Positions 44,706 through 55,190 of a DNA stretch of 64,000 bases are shown piece by piece. Numbering within the stretch: position 1 is the stretch's first letter; the number at the start of each line of letters is the position of its first letter. The notes below the pieces were generated by a model, which worked only from the letters and a program-made list of their open reading frames with translations, was not told where the DNA came from and ran no database searches. Source of the DNA: Anabaena sp. UHCC 0204. GTDB lineage: Bacteria > Cyanobacteriota > Cyanobacteriia > Cyanobacteriales > Nostocaceae. The DNA lies in the NCBI RefSeq assembly GCF_009711975.1, contig NZ_VIKW01000020.1, positions 1 through 64,000 on the forward strand, in the 5' to 3' direction. A program made the translations under genes and the position numbers.

Positions 44706-45294
44706 GTCGCTACTCTTTGGTAATGGTGGGCTACACTATCGTGTAAGGTGTGCTGATAGGGTCGTTAACGGAATAATGTTTAAGGGTAGTGCTACCTAAT
44801 TGGGTTGATAACCCATTTTATGGTTTGCAACTTCAGCACCCGATCAACTCCATTTGCTCATATTTTGGTAAATTAGGTACTTCACTGCTAAAGGTTACAG
44901 CTATCTCCTTGTTTTCACAAGTATCTATAGTTAGATACAAGGTAGCAAGTCAAACATTTTTTGTGTTTTCTAGGAATATTAATAATTGTAACATTTATGA
45001 GAAAAATTTGACTACCGAGAAACCCGCACTTTACGAGCGGATCAATATCACTCCATCCTCTACAATTACTGAACATCATATATTTACAGGGGTGGAGCTA
45101 AATTCTTGAGTCAAGAAATAGCTTCCTCATATTTGTTAAAATATCTCAATGATAACCATAATGATTCTCTTGTAATAATTGCTTAATGTTTTAGGGAATG
45201 GTCAGTGGTGATTGGTGATTGGTCATTGGGAAGGGAAAACAACTGACAACGAACAACTGACCACTGACCACTGACCACTGACCACTGACAATTA
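44706..45294. other. Region between carB and the sigma factor gene
   Basis: 589 bases without a supported gene. The left part is the leader of the sigma gene. The segment 45196-45291 is tandem-repeat sequence (TGATTGGTGATTGG and then ACCACTGACCACTGA units). A 106-codon open frame at 44789-45109 has no family resemblance. Confidence 0.5.
45196..45291. repeat. Tandem repeats after carB
   Basis: GGTGATTGGTGATTGGTCATT units (45203-45230) are followed by CAACTGAC and CCACTGA units (45240-45288), ending 4 bases from the carB stop codon. Confidence 0.75.
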
Positions 45295-48200
45295 TTAACT
45301 CATTGGACAGTATTCTTGGATTACCTTGACATCCAAAGTCGTATTTTGCATAGAACGGATAGCTGCGGCTGTGGCTCTAGCACCTGCAATAGTGGTAATG
45401 ATGGGGATTTTGTAACCCAAAGCGGTGCGGCGAATTAACTTAGAATCGGCATGAGCTTCTTCTCCAGAAGGTGTATTGATGATCAGTTGAATGTTTCCAT
45501 TTTTAATGGCATCAAGGACATGGGGACGACCTTCATGGAGTTTCAGGACTGATTTCACTTCTAACCCTTGTTCCTGAAGGACTTGGCGTGTACCTTGAGT
45601 AGCCATAATTGTAAAGCCTAACTTAATAAACTCCTTAACTACATCTGCCGCTAGAGGTTTGTCTCTATCACTCATGGATACAAATACAGTCCCCTGAAGA
45701 GGTAACATTTCCCCAGCTCCTAATTCTGCTTTAGCAAAGGCGCGGCCAAAATCGCTGTCAATGCCCATAACTTCGCCTGTGGAGCGCATTTCAGGACCCA
45801 AAATGGTATCTGTACCGGGGAACTTACTAAAAGGTAAAACGGCTTCTTTCACAGCAATATGAGAAGGAATGACTTCTTTTGTAAAGTTTAGTTCCTCTAA
45901 AGTTTTCCCTGACATAATTAAGGATGCCAGTTTGGCTAATTGTACGCCTGTGGCTTTAGATACAAAGGGAACTGTCCGTGATGCTCTGGGGTTCGCTTCC
46001 AAAATATACACTTGGGGAGAGTAACCGTTTGCACCAACTACGGCAAACTGAATATTCATTAACCCGACTACAGATAGAGCTTGTGCTAGTTGGACTGTCC
46101 ATAAGCGAATTTGGTTGAGGACTGCTGGAGATAGAGAAATGGAAGGTAAGGTACAAGCTGAATCACCGGAGTGAATACCCGCTTGTTCAATATGTTCCAT
46201 GATGCCACCGATGACAACATTACCAGTATGATCGGCGATCGCATCTACATCCACTTCAATGGCGTTTTCTAAGAACTTATCAATTAAAATGGGGTGATCT
46301 GGTTCTACCTGGACTGCAAAGGTCATGTAGCGTTCTAATTCAGTATCAGAATAGACGATTTCCATCGCCCTTCCCCCCAATACATAACTAGGACGCACCA
46401 CCACAGGATAACCAATCCGTTTAGCGACTATTAACGCATCTTCGTAACTTCTCGCCATACCATTAGGCGGTTGAGCGATATTTAATTCTTGGAGAATCTT
46501 TTCAAACCGTTCTCGGTTTTCCGCCATATCTATAGAATCAGGTGATGTTCCCCAAATCTTGGTAATACTGTTAGACTTTTGTAAATACTCTTGCAGGGGA
46601 ACGGCTAATTTTAATGGTGTTTGTCCACCGAATTGGACGATAATTCCGACGGGGTTTTCAGCTTCGATGATATTGAGAACGTCTTCTTTAGTTAATGGTT
46701 CAAAATACAGGCGATCGCTGGTATCGTAATCTGTAGAAACTGTTTCTGGGTTAGAATTTACCATAATTGTTTCATACCCAGCATCATGTAGAGAATACGC
46801 AGCATGACAACAACAATAATCAAACTCAATTCCTTGGCCAATGCGGTTAGGACCACCACCCAAAATCATCACCTTGGGTTTATCTGTCGGTAATACTTCT
46901 GTTTCTTCTTCGTAGGTAGAATAGTAATATGGGGTGAGGGCTTCAAATTCCGCCGCACAGGTATCAACAGTTTTATAAACAGGGATAACTTCTAGCTGTT
47001 TGCGATAGGTGCGAACTTCGTCTTCTTTGGTTTTTGTAGCATAAGCTATTTGGCGATCGCTAAAACCATTCCGCTTGACATCATACATTTGCTGTTTTGT
47101 CAACTGCTTTAATGGCGTGCGTTTGAGAAATTTTTCTATTTCTAGCAGTTCTTGTAATTTATCTAAAAACCAAGGGTCAATAGCCGTCAGTTCATAGATT
47201 TCCTCATTAGTCATTCCTAGCTGCATAGCATGACGCACAGAAAAGATGCGTTCTGGGTTTGGTGTCCGCAACTGGGCGCGAATTTGTTCACCACTAGGCA
47301 ATTTTTCGGCTTTATCACAACCCCAACCAGCGCGACCGGTTTCTAGAGAACGTAAGGCTTTTTGGAAGGATTCGTTAAATGTCCGGCCAATAGCCATTGC
47401 TTCCCCTACAGACTTCATTTGTGTAGTTAAAACTGCTTCTGAACCAGGGAATTTTTCAAACGCAAACCGAGGAATTTTGGTGACAACATAATCAATTGTC
47501 GGTTCAAAGGAAGCGGGGGTTTTTTTAGTGATATCGTTTTGCAGTTCATTCAAAGTGTAACCCACAGCTAACTTAGCCGCGATTTTGGCAATGGGAAAAC
47601 CTGTGGCTTTGGAAGATAAAGCCGAACTGCGGGAGACACGGGGGTTCATTTCAATTACCACCACGTCACCATTAACGGGATTTACGGCAAACTGGATATT
47701 AGAACCGCCGGTTTCAACACCAATTTCCCGAATGATTTTAATCGCCATATCCCGTAACCGTTGATATTCTTTATCAGTTAGGGTTTGGGCGGGGGCGACG
47801 GTGATAGAATCCCCTGTATGAATCCCCATAGGGTCGAGATTTTCGATAGAACAGATAATCACGACGTTATCGGCTAAATCTCGCATGACTTCTAATTCAT
47901 ACTCTTTCCAACCCAGTAAAGATTGGTCAATGAGAATTTGAGAAACGGGACTAGCGTCAATCCCTACTTGCGCCATTTCTTCAAATTCTTCTTGATTATA
48001 GGCGATACCCCCACCAGTCCCCCCCATTGTAAAGGCTGGGCGGATAATTAAGGGATATGTACCAATTTGGTGAGCGATCGCTTTTGATTCTTCTAAAGTT
48101 GAGGCTGTACCACTGGGACATACTGCAACCCCAATCTTAGCCATGGCTTCATTAAACAGTTTTCTGTCTTCGGCTTTTTCAATTGCTGGTAATTTCGCAC

Positions 48201-48549
48201 CAATTAACTCAACGTTGTATTTCTCTAAAACGCCATTTTTCGCCAAAGCCACAGCCAAATTAAGAGCGGTTTGTCCTCCCATTGTTGGCAATAAGGCATC
48301 TGGACGTTCTTTGGCGATAACTTTTTCAACTATTTCCGGTGTCAGCGGTTCAATATAGGTGCGGTCGGCTGTTTCCGGGTCGGTCATAATTGTAGCTGGG
48401 TTGGAGTTTACCAACACCACTTCATAGCCTTCTTCTCGTAAGGCTTTACAGGCTTGAGTTCCAGAGTAGTCAAATTCACAGGCTTGGCCAATCACAATTG
48501 GACCTGAACCTAACAGGAGAATTTTTTTGAGGTCTTGACGACGGGGCAT
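45295..48549 (-). CDS. carB: Carbamoyl-phosphate synthase large subunit
   Basis: CarB makes carbamoyl phosphate from bicarbonate, ammonia (from CarA) and two ATP, feeding arginine and pyrimidine synthesis. The 1084-residue product has the two homologous ATP-grasp halves: the first starts [23 protein letters not shown], the second [22 protein letters not shown], and the C-terminal MGS-like domain carries the allosteric site ([13 protein letters not shown]). Full length. It is transcribed alone here; carA is not in the window. Confidence 0.97.
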   Translation of the reverse strand: MPRRQDLKKILLLGSGPIVIGQACEFDYSGTQACKALREEGYEVVLVNSNPATIMTDPETADRTYIEPLTPEIVEKVIAKERPDALLPTMGGQTALNLAVALAKNGVLEKYNVELIGAKLPAIEKAEDRKLFNEAMAKIGVAVCPSGTASTLEESKAIAHQIGTYPLIIRPAFTMGGTGGGIAYNQEEFEEMAQVGIDASPVSQILIDQSLLGWKEYELEVMRDLADNVVIICSIENLDPMGIHTGDSITVAPAQTLTDKEYQRLRDMAIKIIREIGVETGGSNIQFAVNPVNGDVVVIEMNPRVSRSSALSSKATGFPIAKIAAKLAVGYTLNELQNDITKKTPASFEPTIDYVVTKIPRFAFEKFPGSEAVLTTQMKSVGEAMAIGRTFNESFQKALRSLETGRAGWGCDKAEKLPSGEQIRAQLRTPNPERIFSVRHAMQLGMTNEEIYELTAIDPWFLDKLQELLEIEKFLKRTPLKQLTKQQMYDVKRNGFSDRQIAYATKTKEDEVRTYRKQLEVIPVYKTVDTCAAEFEALTPYYYSTYEEETEVLPTDKPKVMILGGGPNRIGQGIEFDYCCCHAAYSLHDAGYETIMVNSNPETVSTDYDTSDRLYFEPLTKEDVLNIIEAENPVGIIVQFGGQTPLKLAVPLQEYLQKSNSITKIWGTSPDSIDMAENRERFEKILQELNIAQPPNGMARSYEDALIVAKRIGYPVVVRPSYVLGGRAMEIVYSDTELERYMTFAVQVEPDHPILIDKFLENAIEVDVDAIADHTGNVVIGGIMEHIEQAGIHSGDSACTLPSISLSPAVLNQIRLWTVQLAQALSVVGLMNIQFAVVGANGYSPQVYILEANPRASRTVPFVSKATGVQLAKLASLIMSGKTLEELNFTKEVIPSHIAVKEAVLPFSKFPGTDTILGPEMRSTGEVMGIDSDFGRAFAKAELGAGEMLPLQGTVFVSMSDRDKPLAADVVKEFIKLGFTIMATQGTRQVLQEQGLEVKSVLKLHEGRPHVLDAIKNGNIQLIINTPSGEEAHADSKLIRRTALGYKIPIITTIAGARATAAAIRSMQNTTLDVKVIQEYCPMS

Positions 48550-49045
48550 AGTTTTTACCTTAGATTACAAAAATACAAATCCTGACTATTTTAAGGGTCT
48601 TTACCACCTAATCATGCTATTCATTAGCAAGTTTTCCGGGTTTTGATGGCGGAAAAGGAATTAAATAATGGAAATAAGAGATTCTATTACTGGGTTTTAC
48701 GTAAATTAAAGTTTACTTAATTGTCATAGGTTATCACAATAAATCTACTGCTAAATATTTTTATTTATTGAATTGAAGTTACTGAAATATGTTTTCAATA
48801 AGCTGCTCTTGTTAATCTGCAAATGTAGGTAAATCTATATTTAATTTTAACAGGTAAATGCGAGGATTTATCTTTAGTGAAATGTTCAAAATTCGCAGGT
48901 TATCCAAATATATTTAATTGGCTAAAATAAAAAATGGCAGAAAGGATAATTTACACCTTTCTGCCAAAAATATGAATTTTGGAAAATTCTCAATTCCTAA
49001 AATTTACTTTTTTTGTACTTTGGTTAAATTGAGATTATGAAAACT
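48550..49045. other. Gap between carB and dps
   Basis: The AT-rich 496 bases hold the carB promoter region and the dps terminator listed separately. No other gene or repeat was seen. Confidence 0.45.
48935..48966 (-). terminator. Rho-independent terminator after dps
   Basis: The 11-bp arms TGGCAGAAAGG and CCTTTCTGCCA enclose 10 bases, and the minus strand continues into a T-rich stretch. It lies 79 bases beyond the dps stop. Confidence 0.75.
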
Positions 49046-49600
49046 TTAATTCTGAGCAGGTTGTACAAAACCTAAAGTTAAACTATCCTTAGCCAAGAAG
49101 TGACCTAAGTGATAAGCTCTTTCTTCAGTTTTCAAAAGAATTTTTTCGTACAAATAGCGTGTGCCTCTATCGCCCAAACTTTCAGCTTGAGCGGCTTGAC
49201 GGCGAATTACACCAATTAATGCTTGTTCCGCAACCAGGTCATTTTCTACCATTGTCCGAGAAGAAAATGCGCCATCTGCTTCTGGTTCAAAACAGCATAA
49301 TTCAGCTAATTTGCTAAAACTAGCTGCTGGTATACCACCCAAACCATTTAAACGTTCGCCAATTTCATGGATGTGATCTTGGACTTCGTTGTAGCTGTCG
49401 TTAAAGAAGTCGTGCAGTGAATTGAACTCTGCCCCTTCAACTACAAAATGATGTTTTTGATATTGCAAGTACAATGCCTGAAAACTAGCCAATACAACAT
49501 TAAATCCTTCGACAACGGGCGCGGTGACACTGTGATCTAGCAATACAGGATTGTCATAAACCTGACCAAAGTTGTGTAATATAGTTTGCGTATCAGACAT
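49046..49600 (-). CDS. dps: Dps-family ferritin-like protein
   Basis: Dps proteins form 12-subunit cages that oxidise Fe(II) with peroxide and store iron, protecting DNA. This 184-residue protein has the family ferroxidase residues in [23 protein letters not shown] (His, Asp and Glu in the expected spacing) and a four-helix bundle. It contains a Cys-Cys pair in [13 protein letters not shown], unusual for Dps. ATG at 49600 has an AGGAGAAC-like site upstream. A terminator follows, so it is a single gene. Confidence 0.9.
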   Translation of the reverse strand: MSDTQTILHNFGQVYDNPVLLDHSVTAPVVEGFNVVLASFQALYLQYQKHHFVVEGAEFNSLHDFFNDSYNEVQDHIHEIGERLNGLGGIPAASFSKLAELCCFEPEADGAFSSRTMVENDLVAEQALIGVIRRQAAQAESLGDRGTRYLYEKILLKTEERAYHLGHFLAKDSLTLGFVQPAQN

Positions 49601-49765
49601 GGTTCTCCTCTTTGTTTTTAACAGTTATGATTTTTAACTGCCCATGATTAACATATTAGCATTTTTAAAATAAATGCCAGTCTACTAAATCTTTTCAATC
49701 TGGCCTTTTTTGTGGCTATAAAGTAGCAATTTCATAACTTTTTAATGTTAGAAGATATTTGAAAA

Positions 49766-49910
49766 GGCGACTAGAAGTCGCGGCTCTACAGACAAAACCC
49801 ACACTATGGCTAACGCCACGCTACGCTATCGACAAGCTCAGTGACAGCCTGCGTGGGTTCTTAGTCCGCGGAGACGGACTTTGTTTGTGTAGTAGTGATT
49901 TATAATCGCC
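49766..49910. repeat. 145-bp imperfect palindromic element
   Basis: Ends GGCGACTAGAAGTCG... and ...GATTTATAATCGCC are imperfect inverted copies, and GACAAA on the left is matched by TTTGTTTGTGTAG near the right. The interior has further small hairpins (CCACGCTACGC, CCTGCGTGGG). There is no reading frame. It lies in the divergent dps/response-regulator gap. Confidence 0.5.
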
Positions 49911-50006
49911 AGAAACTTTTCTTGTGTTCAATCTCCCTCTTACCCAGTAGCCAAGACTAGCCAAATTTCGCTACATTAGGGAAATGTACACTTATAGGAA
50001 TTTTCA

Positions 50007-50702
50007 ATGTCAGCACAACTGTTACTGGTAGATGACGAACCAGGATTGAGGGAAGCCGTCAAAGAATATTTACAAGAAAGCGGTTTTAGGGTTCAAACTG
50101 CCAGTAATGCCCGTGAAGGTTGGGATTGGATGCAAGAGAACACCGCTGATTTAGTGATTTCTGATATTATGATGCCCCAGGTAGATGGCTATCAGTTTCT
50201 CAAACAACTGCGAGATGATCCTCGCTTTCAAGCATTACCAGTGGTATTTTTGACCGCCAAAGGCATGACAGGCGATCGCATTCAAGGCTACCATGCAGGT
50301 GTTGACGCTTATCTACCCAAACCATTTGATCCTGATGAATTAGTTGCCATAGTTGAAAATTTACTCGCTCGTCGTAGCGCCCAAACCCCTACTACCGGGG
50401 AAGATAGCGAAACTCCAAATCTTGCCGAATTGGCTAATCAAATCGCTCAAATTAGAATACTATTAACTCATCGAAGTGCCATATCCCAATCCCCAGCCCC
50501 ATTTAAAATTGATTTGACTCCTAGAGAACAAAGTGTTTTAAATCTGGTAGCAGAAGGATTAATGAATAAAGAAATTGCCCGTCGTTTAGAAACAAGCGTT
50601 CGCAATGTGGAAAAATATGTCAGTCGTTTATTTAGTAAAACTGGTACTAATAGCCGTACAGAGTTAGTTCGTTTTGCGCTAGAACATGGTCTAGCTAAGT
50701 AA
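50007..50702 (+). CDS. NarL/LuxR-type response regulator
   Basis: The 231-residue protein has a receiver domain (residues 1-120: LLLVDDEPGL, the phospho-acceptor Asp in DLVISDIMMP, and Lys in LPKPF) and a LuxR helix-turn-helix at 165-230 (LTPREQSVLNLVAEGLMNKEIARRL, VEKYVSRLFSKTG). It is close in layout to Ycf29-type regulators shared with some plastids. No cognate kinase is adjacent. Confidence 0.88.
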   Translation: MSAQLLLVDDEPGLREAVKEYLQESGFRVQTASNAREGWDWMQENTADLVISDIMMPQVDGYQFLKQLRDDPRFQALPVVFLTAKGMTGDRIQGYHAGVDAYLPKPFDPDELVAIVENLLARRSAQTPTTGEDSETPNLAELANQIAQIRILLTHRSAISQSPAPFKIDLTPREQSVLNLVAEGLMNKEIARRLETSVRNVEKYVSRLFSKTGTNSRTELVRFALEHGLAK

Positions 50703-50788
50703 ACTACCCGCACTGCTAATTAAGATTTATTGGTAGAAAACGGTAAAATGCACCTGGCTAAATTTTGCTGTCAAAATAGTAACTTACG

Positions 50789-50808
50789 TTACAAATTGTG
50801 ATTTGTAA
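50789..50808 (+). terminator. Weak AT-rich hairpin after the response regulator
   Basis: TTACAAAT (50789-50796), loop TGTG, ATTTGTAA (50801-50808), followed by TTTTCC. The 8-bp stem is AT-rich, so it may be a weak terminator or an operator. Confidence 0.35.
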
Positions 50809-50966
50809 TTTTCCTAGTTTGCCAGCATGGAGACACCAATGCTGTAGACGTAATTTTACGTTTACAAGCAAAGTCATAGTTAAAAAAACAGGTAGAAGCA
50901 GACCTTCAAAACTTAATTATCGCAATTCTCAAATAGATTTGCTATGATACGAAATTACACCGATGC

Positions 50967-51248
50967 CTATTGGATAGTATCAGCGAAATTCCGTAAACGC
51001 ATGAGTTGACGACGCATCTGTGGAGAAGCTTTAAACTCCGAAATCTCCTGAGCTTTCACTGATGCCTGTAAGGTTTCTAAAAAGTCATCAGATCCTTCAG
51101 TTAAAGCTTCTAGTAATACTTGTAACAGTTGATCGCGATCGCTTAACAGACTTTTTTCTTCAATCAGGCGGAATTTGAGGTGGATTTCACACTCATAAAC
51201 ACCTACTTCGGGATTATTTATTTGACGTGGTAATGCTTTGGAGTTCAT
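50967..51248 (-). CDS. Small conserved protein, possibly Npun_R1517-type regulator
   Basis: The 93-residue soluble protein contains VGVYECEIHLKFRLIEEKSLL and GSDDFLETLQASVKAQEI, then a basic end (SPQMRRQLMRLRNF). It resembles, from memory, the small Npun_R1517/Asr1734 family reported to influence heterocyst frequency; I cannot verify this without an alignment. It has no DNA-binding motif I can see. It is a lone gene with about 700 bases of non-coding DNA upstream. Confidence 0.55.
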   Translation of the reverse strand: MNSKALPRQINNPEVGVYECEIHLKFRLIEEKSLLSDRDQLLQVLLEALTEGSDDFLETLQASVKAQEISEFKASPQMRRQLMRLRNFADTIQ

Positions 51249-51966
51249 AGTTTTGAGGATTCCTTTACTTTAGTGGTCATACGGGTGAGAGACTAAATCT
51301 TCAGAAAAATTCCTTATACTTTTGTTATACTTTTGTGAATCCAAAGTTTTTGAAGATAAGAATTTTTCCTCATCCATAAAACTGGCATTCTATTTTACTC
51401 CCCCTGTATTTATTTCAGTTAGATTTTACTGTTTTTTGATGTTTCTTTACCAGTTATGGCATATCCAAGCCCTAAACTATTATTCAGTTTTTGAGGTGTC
51501 ATACCATGAAGTTTCTGTAAAAAAATGATTAGGCCTTGTTAAAGGTTTTTACATCAACTTCTCCAAAACGTCAAGAAATATTATTTTTTTTACTTTCATA
51601 CGTGATAATACTTAATGGGTTACACTGAATCCACTCCTTTAATAAATGCAATTTATAGTTATAGAAAAATTCACTAAATGGAGAAAAATTCAGTAAAGTT
51701 ACTACGATACAAGTATATTTACATTAATAAAAATCAGAATCAGTACAAAATCCGCAAAATTTTCAAGAATAATCATATACATGAAGATAAATTAATTCCG
51801 GAATCTAAATTCCTGTATGCTTAGGTCATGGATTTCCTGCTATATTTATCGGTCTTAGAGTCCACGCTGCAAATTTTAGACTTTAACCTTCTTTTCTGCT
51901 ATAAGCTCAAACATAGCAGTTAAAATAATTGCAGTGTAATTCAGCTAAACTCTTACACCCACACTT
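51249..51966. other. Long AT-rich non-coding gap
   Basis: 718 bases between the small minus-strand gene and ndhM. It must contain both divergent promoters. A 68-codon frame at 51322-51528 is not supported by any family pattern. No RNA gene, terminator or repeat stands out. Confidence 0.4.
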
Positions 51967-52323
51967 ATGGATAACCCGATGCTGCTTAAGTCCACAACCC
52001 GCCATATTCGCATTTTTGCGGCGGAAATGGACAAGGATGAACTGATTCCGAGTAATCAGGTTTTGACATTAGATATTGATCCAGACAACGAATTCAACTG
52101 GAATGAAGATGCTCTGCAAAAAGTTTATCGCCAGTTTGATCAACTTGTAGAAGCATCTAGTGGCGCGGATCTAACCGACTACAACTTACGCCGCATTGGT
52201 TCAGACTTAGAGCATTATCTGCGATCGCTTCTCCAAAAAGGCGAAATTAGCTACAATCTCTCCAGTCGCGTTACTAACTACAGCATGGGATTACCTCAAG
52301 TTGCAGCTAAAGACAATCAATAA
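51967..52323 (+). CDS. ndhM: NDH-1 subunit M
   Basis: NdhM is a cyanobacteria- and plant-specific peripheral subunit of the NAD(P)H dehydrogenase-like complex in cyclic electron flow and CO2 uptake. The 118-residue protein has the family pattern MLLKSTTRHIRIF, VLTLDIDPDNEFNWNEDALQ, DLTDYNLRRIGSDLEHYLRSL and YSMGLPQV. It is expected to join the NdhD4/NdhF4 complex encoded earlier in the window. The gene is followed 15 bases later by a long tandem repeat. Confidence 0.93.
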   Translation: MDNPMLLKSTTRHIRIFAAEMDKDELIPSNQVLTLDIDPDNEFNWNEDALQKVYRQFDQLVEASSGADLTDYNLRRIGSDLEHYLRSLLQKGEISYNLSSRVTNYSMGLPQVAAKDNQ

Positions 52324-52338
52324 ATTTGGTAAATATAG

Positions 52339-52422
52339 CAGGTGACAGGTGACAGGTGACAGGTGACAGGTGACAGGTGACAGGTGACAGGTGACAGGTG
52401 ACAGGTGACAGGTGATAGGTGA
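52339..52422. repeat. Eleven perfect copies of CAGGTGA plus one variant
   Basis: CAGGTGA repeats without interruption from 52339 to 52415, followed by TAGGTGA. The heptamer array lies directly after ndhM and is the cleanest of the window's tandem arrays. Confidence 0.95.
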
Positions 52423-52467
52423 TAGTTAAAAGAAAGCAATATGCAAGGCAATATGTAAGAAATATTT

Positions 52468-52531
52468 CCCTGCTCCCTGCTCCTCTGCTCCCCTGCTCCT
52501 CTGCTCCCCTGCTCCCCTGCTCCCTGCCCCC
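52468..52531. repeat. CTGCTCCC-type tandem repeat
   Basis: Units of TGCTCCC and TGCTCCCC/TGCTCCTC repeat about eight times on the plus strand. It is the reverse complement of the GGGGAGCA arrays in the ndhF4-ndhD4 and ccm spacers. Confidence 0.85.
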
Positions 52532-52705
52532 GGCCTGGTTTGTCAAGGTTTAATGACAGGTTAAAATTTAGTTCTGCTATGGATACATATTCCCACAGCA
52601 ATAAAAGTTATGATGGGCTGTGGGTTAAGAAAAATATAAGCGGTATCAACTGCCGTAATAAAATACTGTTGAAAAAAATGCCAATTGCTGATCGGTGGGA
52701 AAACT

Positions 52706-54871
52706 ATGGAAAATGATGCGGTAACGCTCTACTGCCCAAATGAATACTGTCAATTTGCTAATCCCCTTACCCACAAATTTTGCCAGCAGTGTTCCACACC
52801 CTTACCTAAGCGTTATCTCTGGGCTGTGGGAGAAGATATCAGCCCAAATCATCCTGGCGCTATTTTAGGCGATCGCTATTTAGTCATTAGTAAATCCATT
52901 CTTTTAGATATCAAACCTGGGTTATTACCCCAAATTCCTGAATTAGATAATTTAGAGAAAATTAAACCTTATCTCAAACTAATTCCCTATCGTATCAATA
53001 TACCACAAGTATATGGAGTTCTGAATTTAGCTAATAACCAGACCCAAACAGAAATATTACTTTTAGAAAAACCACCATTATTAACTGATGCAACTTTCAC
53101 TCAAGTCAACCTGTGTAGTAGTTTAGATACTGTTTGGCCAGAAGCATCATCAATCCGCCAAATCCATTGGTTGTGGCAATTAGCCAATTTGTGGCAACCC
53201 CTCGCTGTAGAAGGAGTCGCATCTAGTCTACTAGATCCACATTTATTAAGGGTAGAAGGGGTATTAATTCGTTTACTAGAATTGCGTTTTGATGGAGAAA
53301 ATATACCGTCATTATCTCAATTGGGAGAATTTTGGTGGCAATTACTCAAAAATGCCAAACCAAATATTGCCCCATTTATTCAACAAGTATGTGAAGCTCT
53401 AATTCAGGGAGAAATTAACTCATCTGAGCAATTAATTAAAGTTTTAGATCGAGGATTAATTCAATTAGAAAGATTCCAAACAACTACTATTAAAATCTAT
53501 ACCAAAACAGACTCTGGACCAATTCGCCCACGCAATGAAGATGCCTGCTTTCCTCCTCAAAACACCTTAATAGCTAAACCACCACATCATAGCGCCTTAG
53601 CAATTGTCTGTGACGGTATTGGTGGACATGAAGGCGGTAATGTAGCCTCCAATTTAGCAATTGAAACCATTCAACAACAACTCCAAGGATTGAGTTCAGT
53701 TCCCTACGAAAATATAGATCCTGCACTTTTGCTATCCGATTTAGAACGAGCAGTAGCAACCGTTAACGATAAAATTAGCCAGCGCAACGATAGCGAACAT
53801 CGTCAAGGGCGACAACGCATGGGAACAACCATCGTTATGGCTTTACCAGTTGCCCATGAAATATATATCACCCATGTTGGTGATAGTCGTGCTTACTGGA
53901 TTACTCGTCATAGTTGTCATCAAATCACCTTAGATGATGATGTGGCTTCTCGTGAAGTCCGTTTAGGTTATGCTCTCTACCGGGAAGCATTGCAACATAG
54001 CGGTTCTGGCTCTTTAGTTCAAGCATTGGGGATGAGTAAAAGTACCTCGCTACATCCCACTTCTCAACGTTTTATTATTGACGAAGATGCAGTTTTCTTA
54101 CTCACATCTGATGGTTTGAGTGATTTTGATCGCATAGAAGAATCTTGGGAAACAGAAATGTTACCTATACTTTCGGGAAAAATAAGTATAGAAAATGCTG
54201 CTGAAAGATTAATAGAAATTGCCAATACTAAAAACGGACATGATAATGTCACCATTGCTTTAGTACATTATGAGGTTAAATATTCTGAACCAGAGACAAG
54301 TATTACAGTAGATTTTGCTAATTTTTTAGCTAGTACACCATTAGATAGTATAGATGATACAGTCAATGGTGAAAATTTAAGTTCTGATCAAAAAACTCAA
54401 GTAATTACTAAAGACAAGACTATTAATTTTCCTTCCATTCCATTACAGTTGATCGTGATTTTAGGATTGATGTTAATATCTGGTTTTTTGGGATATTGGT
54501 TTAAATTGCAATTCAAATTACCAACAACAATTTCATCTCCTTCGCCAATTTCTAGCCAACCGCCAATTTCGCCTACCACACCAATAACTTTAGACGATAT
54601 CTCTAATACATTGGTGATTAAAGCTAATAGTTCGATCACTGTAAATAGCCAACCTTTTCCGGCTCAAAGTTTTTTCCAAGTCATTGATAAAATAACTAAT
54701 CCTAATGCTGTGGATAATCCAGTAGTGCGTTTGCGCTTCTGTCAAACATCTGACTCCGTATCAGAAACTCCCAAAACAGTCCAGCTTAATTTTTCTGAAC
54801 TGCAAGATTTGGATATCTCTATTTTACAATCAGATCAATCTAGTCCCTGTGATCTAGTAGGTGATAGGTAA
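52706..54871 (+). CDS. Zinc-ribbon/pseudokinase-like/PP2C phosphatase
   Basis: The 721-residue protein is multi-domain: an N-terminal zinc ribbon (Cys10, 15, 26, 29), a region at 52-255 resembling a degenerate Ser/Thr kinase (GDRYLVISK, later DPHLLRVEG, without a HRD or DFG motif), a PP2C phosphatase domain at 264-525 with RNEDACF (276-282), CDGIGGHEGG (Asp303), VGDSRAY and LTSDGLSDF, then a membrane helix (about 577-600) and an external C-terminal tail. GGTGGG precedes the ATG chosen; a TTG 21 bases upstream lacks one. It heads a signalling gene group with a CHAT-FHA protein. Confidence 0.85.
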   Translation: MENDAVTLYCPNEYCQFANPLTHKFCQQCSTPLPKRYLWAVGEDISPNHPGAILGDRYLVISKSILLDIKPGLLPQIPELDNLEKIKPYLKLIPYRINIPQVYGVLNLANNQTQTEILLLEKPPLLTDATFTQVNLCSSLDTVWPEASSIRQIHWLWQLANLWQPLAVEGVASSLLDPHLLRVEGVLIRLLELRFDGENIPSLSQLGEFWWQLLKNAKPNIAPFIQQVCEALIQGEINSSEQLIKVLDRGLIQLERFQTTTIKIYTKTDSGPIRPRNEDACFPPQNTLIAKPPHHSALAIVCDGIGGHEGGNVASNLAIETIQQQLQGLSSVPYENIDPALLLSDLERAVATVNDKISQRNDSEHRQGRQRMGTTIVMALPVAHEIYITHVGDSRAYWITRHSCHQITLDDDVASREVRLGYALYREALQHSGSGSLVQALGMSKSTSLHPTSQRFIIDEDAVFLLTSDGLSDFDRIEESWETEMLPILSGKISIENAAERLIEIANTKNGHDNVTIALVHYEVKYSEPETSITVDFANFLASTPLDSIDDTVNGENLSSDQKTQVITKDKTINFPSIPLQLIVILGLMLISGFLGYWFKLQFKLPTTISSPSPISSQPPISPTTPITLDDISNTLVIKANSSITVNSQPFPAQSFFQVIDKITNPNAVDNPVVRLRFCQTSDSVSETPKTVQLNFSELQDLDISILQSDQSSPCDLVGDR

Positions 54872-54960
54872 TATTGTTGAAACCGAAGAATGTTATACTT
54901 GTGAAGCATTATTCCTAGCCTAGACAATGATTTTCTACCTACATTACCGAATCAGTAGAG

Positions 54961-55045
54961 GCGTTTGGATATCGCCGTTAAGACTATTTATTTGGTTTTA
55001 AGAATCCCCATCTCTTGAGAGCGGGGAATGTCAATTGTCAAAAGC
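54961..55045 (+). mobile_element. Possible relic of an IS200/IS605-type right end
   Basis: The segment holds CCCC (55006-55009) paired with GGGG (55023-55026) around an inner CTCT/AGAG stem, then AATGTCAA. This resembles the right-end hairpin of IS200/IS605-family elements in cyanobacteria, as I remember it. A short frame just upstream (TESVEAFGYRR) could be the end of tnpB. No transposase remains. Confidence 0.3.
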
Positions 55046-55115
55046 TCTGCTTGAAAGGAGAAAAAAGCCAAAAAATTCTTCTTTCTCAATCCTCGCACTT
55101 CCAGGGCTAGGTAAT

Positions 55116-55147
55116 TATCAATTGTCAATTGTCCATTGTCAATTGTT
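55116..55147. repeat. TCAATTG tandem repeat
   Basis: Four to five units of (T)CAATTG(T) lie in the upstream region of the CHAT-FHA gene. Confidence 0.7.
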
Positions 55148-55190
55148 GAACTGTATATCTGTGTTTTGAACGTTTAGTTTTCACTAATCC

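Noticed and set aside
44789-45109. 106-codon open frame between carB and the sigma factor gene
   Set aside because: No family resemblance, no ribosome site, and irregular composition in a gap that is mostly leader and repeats.
51322-51528. 68-codon frame in the gap upstream of ndhM
   Set aside because: Hydrophobic random-like translation of AT-rich DNA with no ribosome site or recognised pattern.
52307-52601. Minus-strand frames over the CAGGTGA and TGCTCCC repeats
   Set aside because: They are translations of tandem repeats (Leu-Ser-Pro-Val-Thr-Cys-His repeats), not genes.
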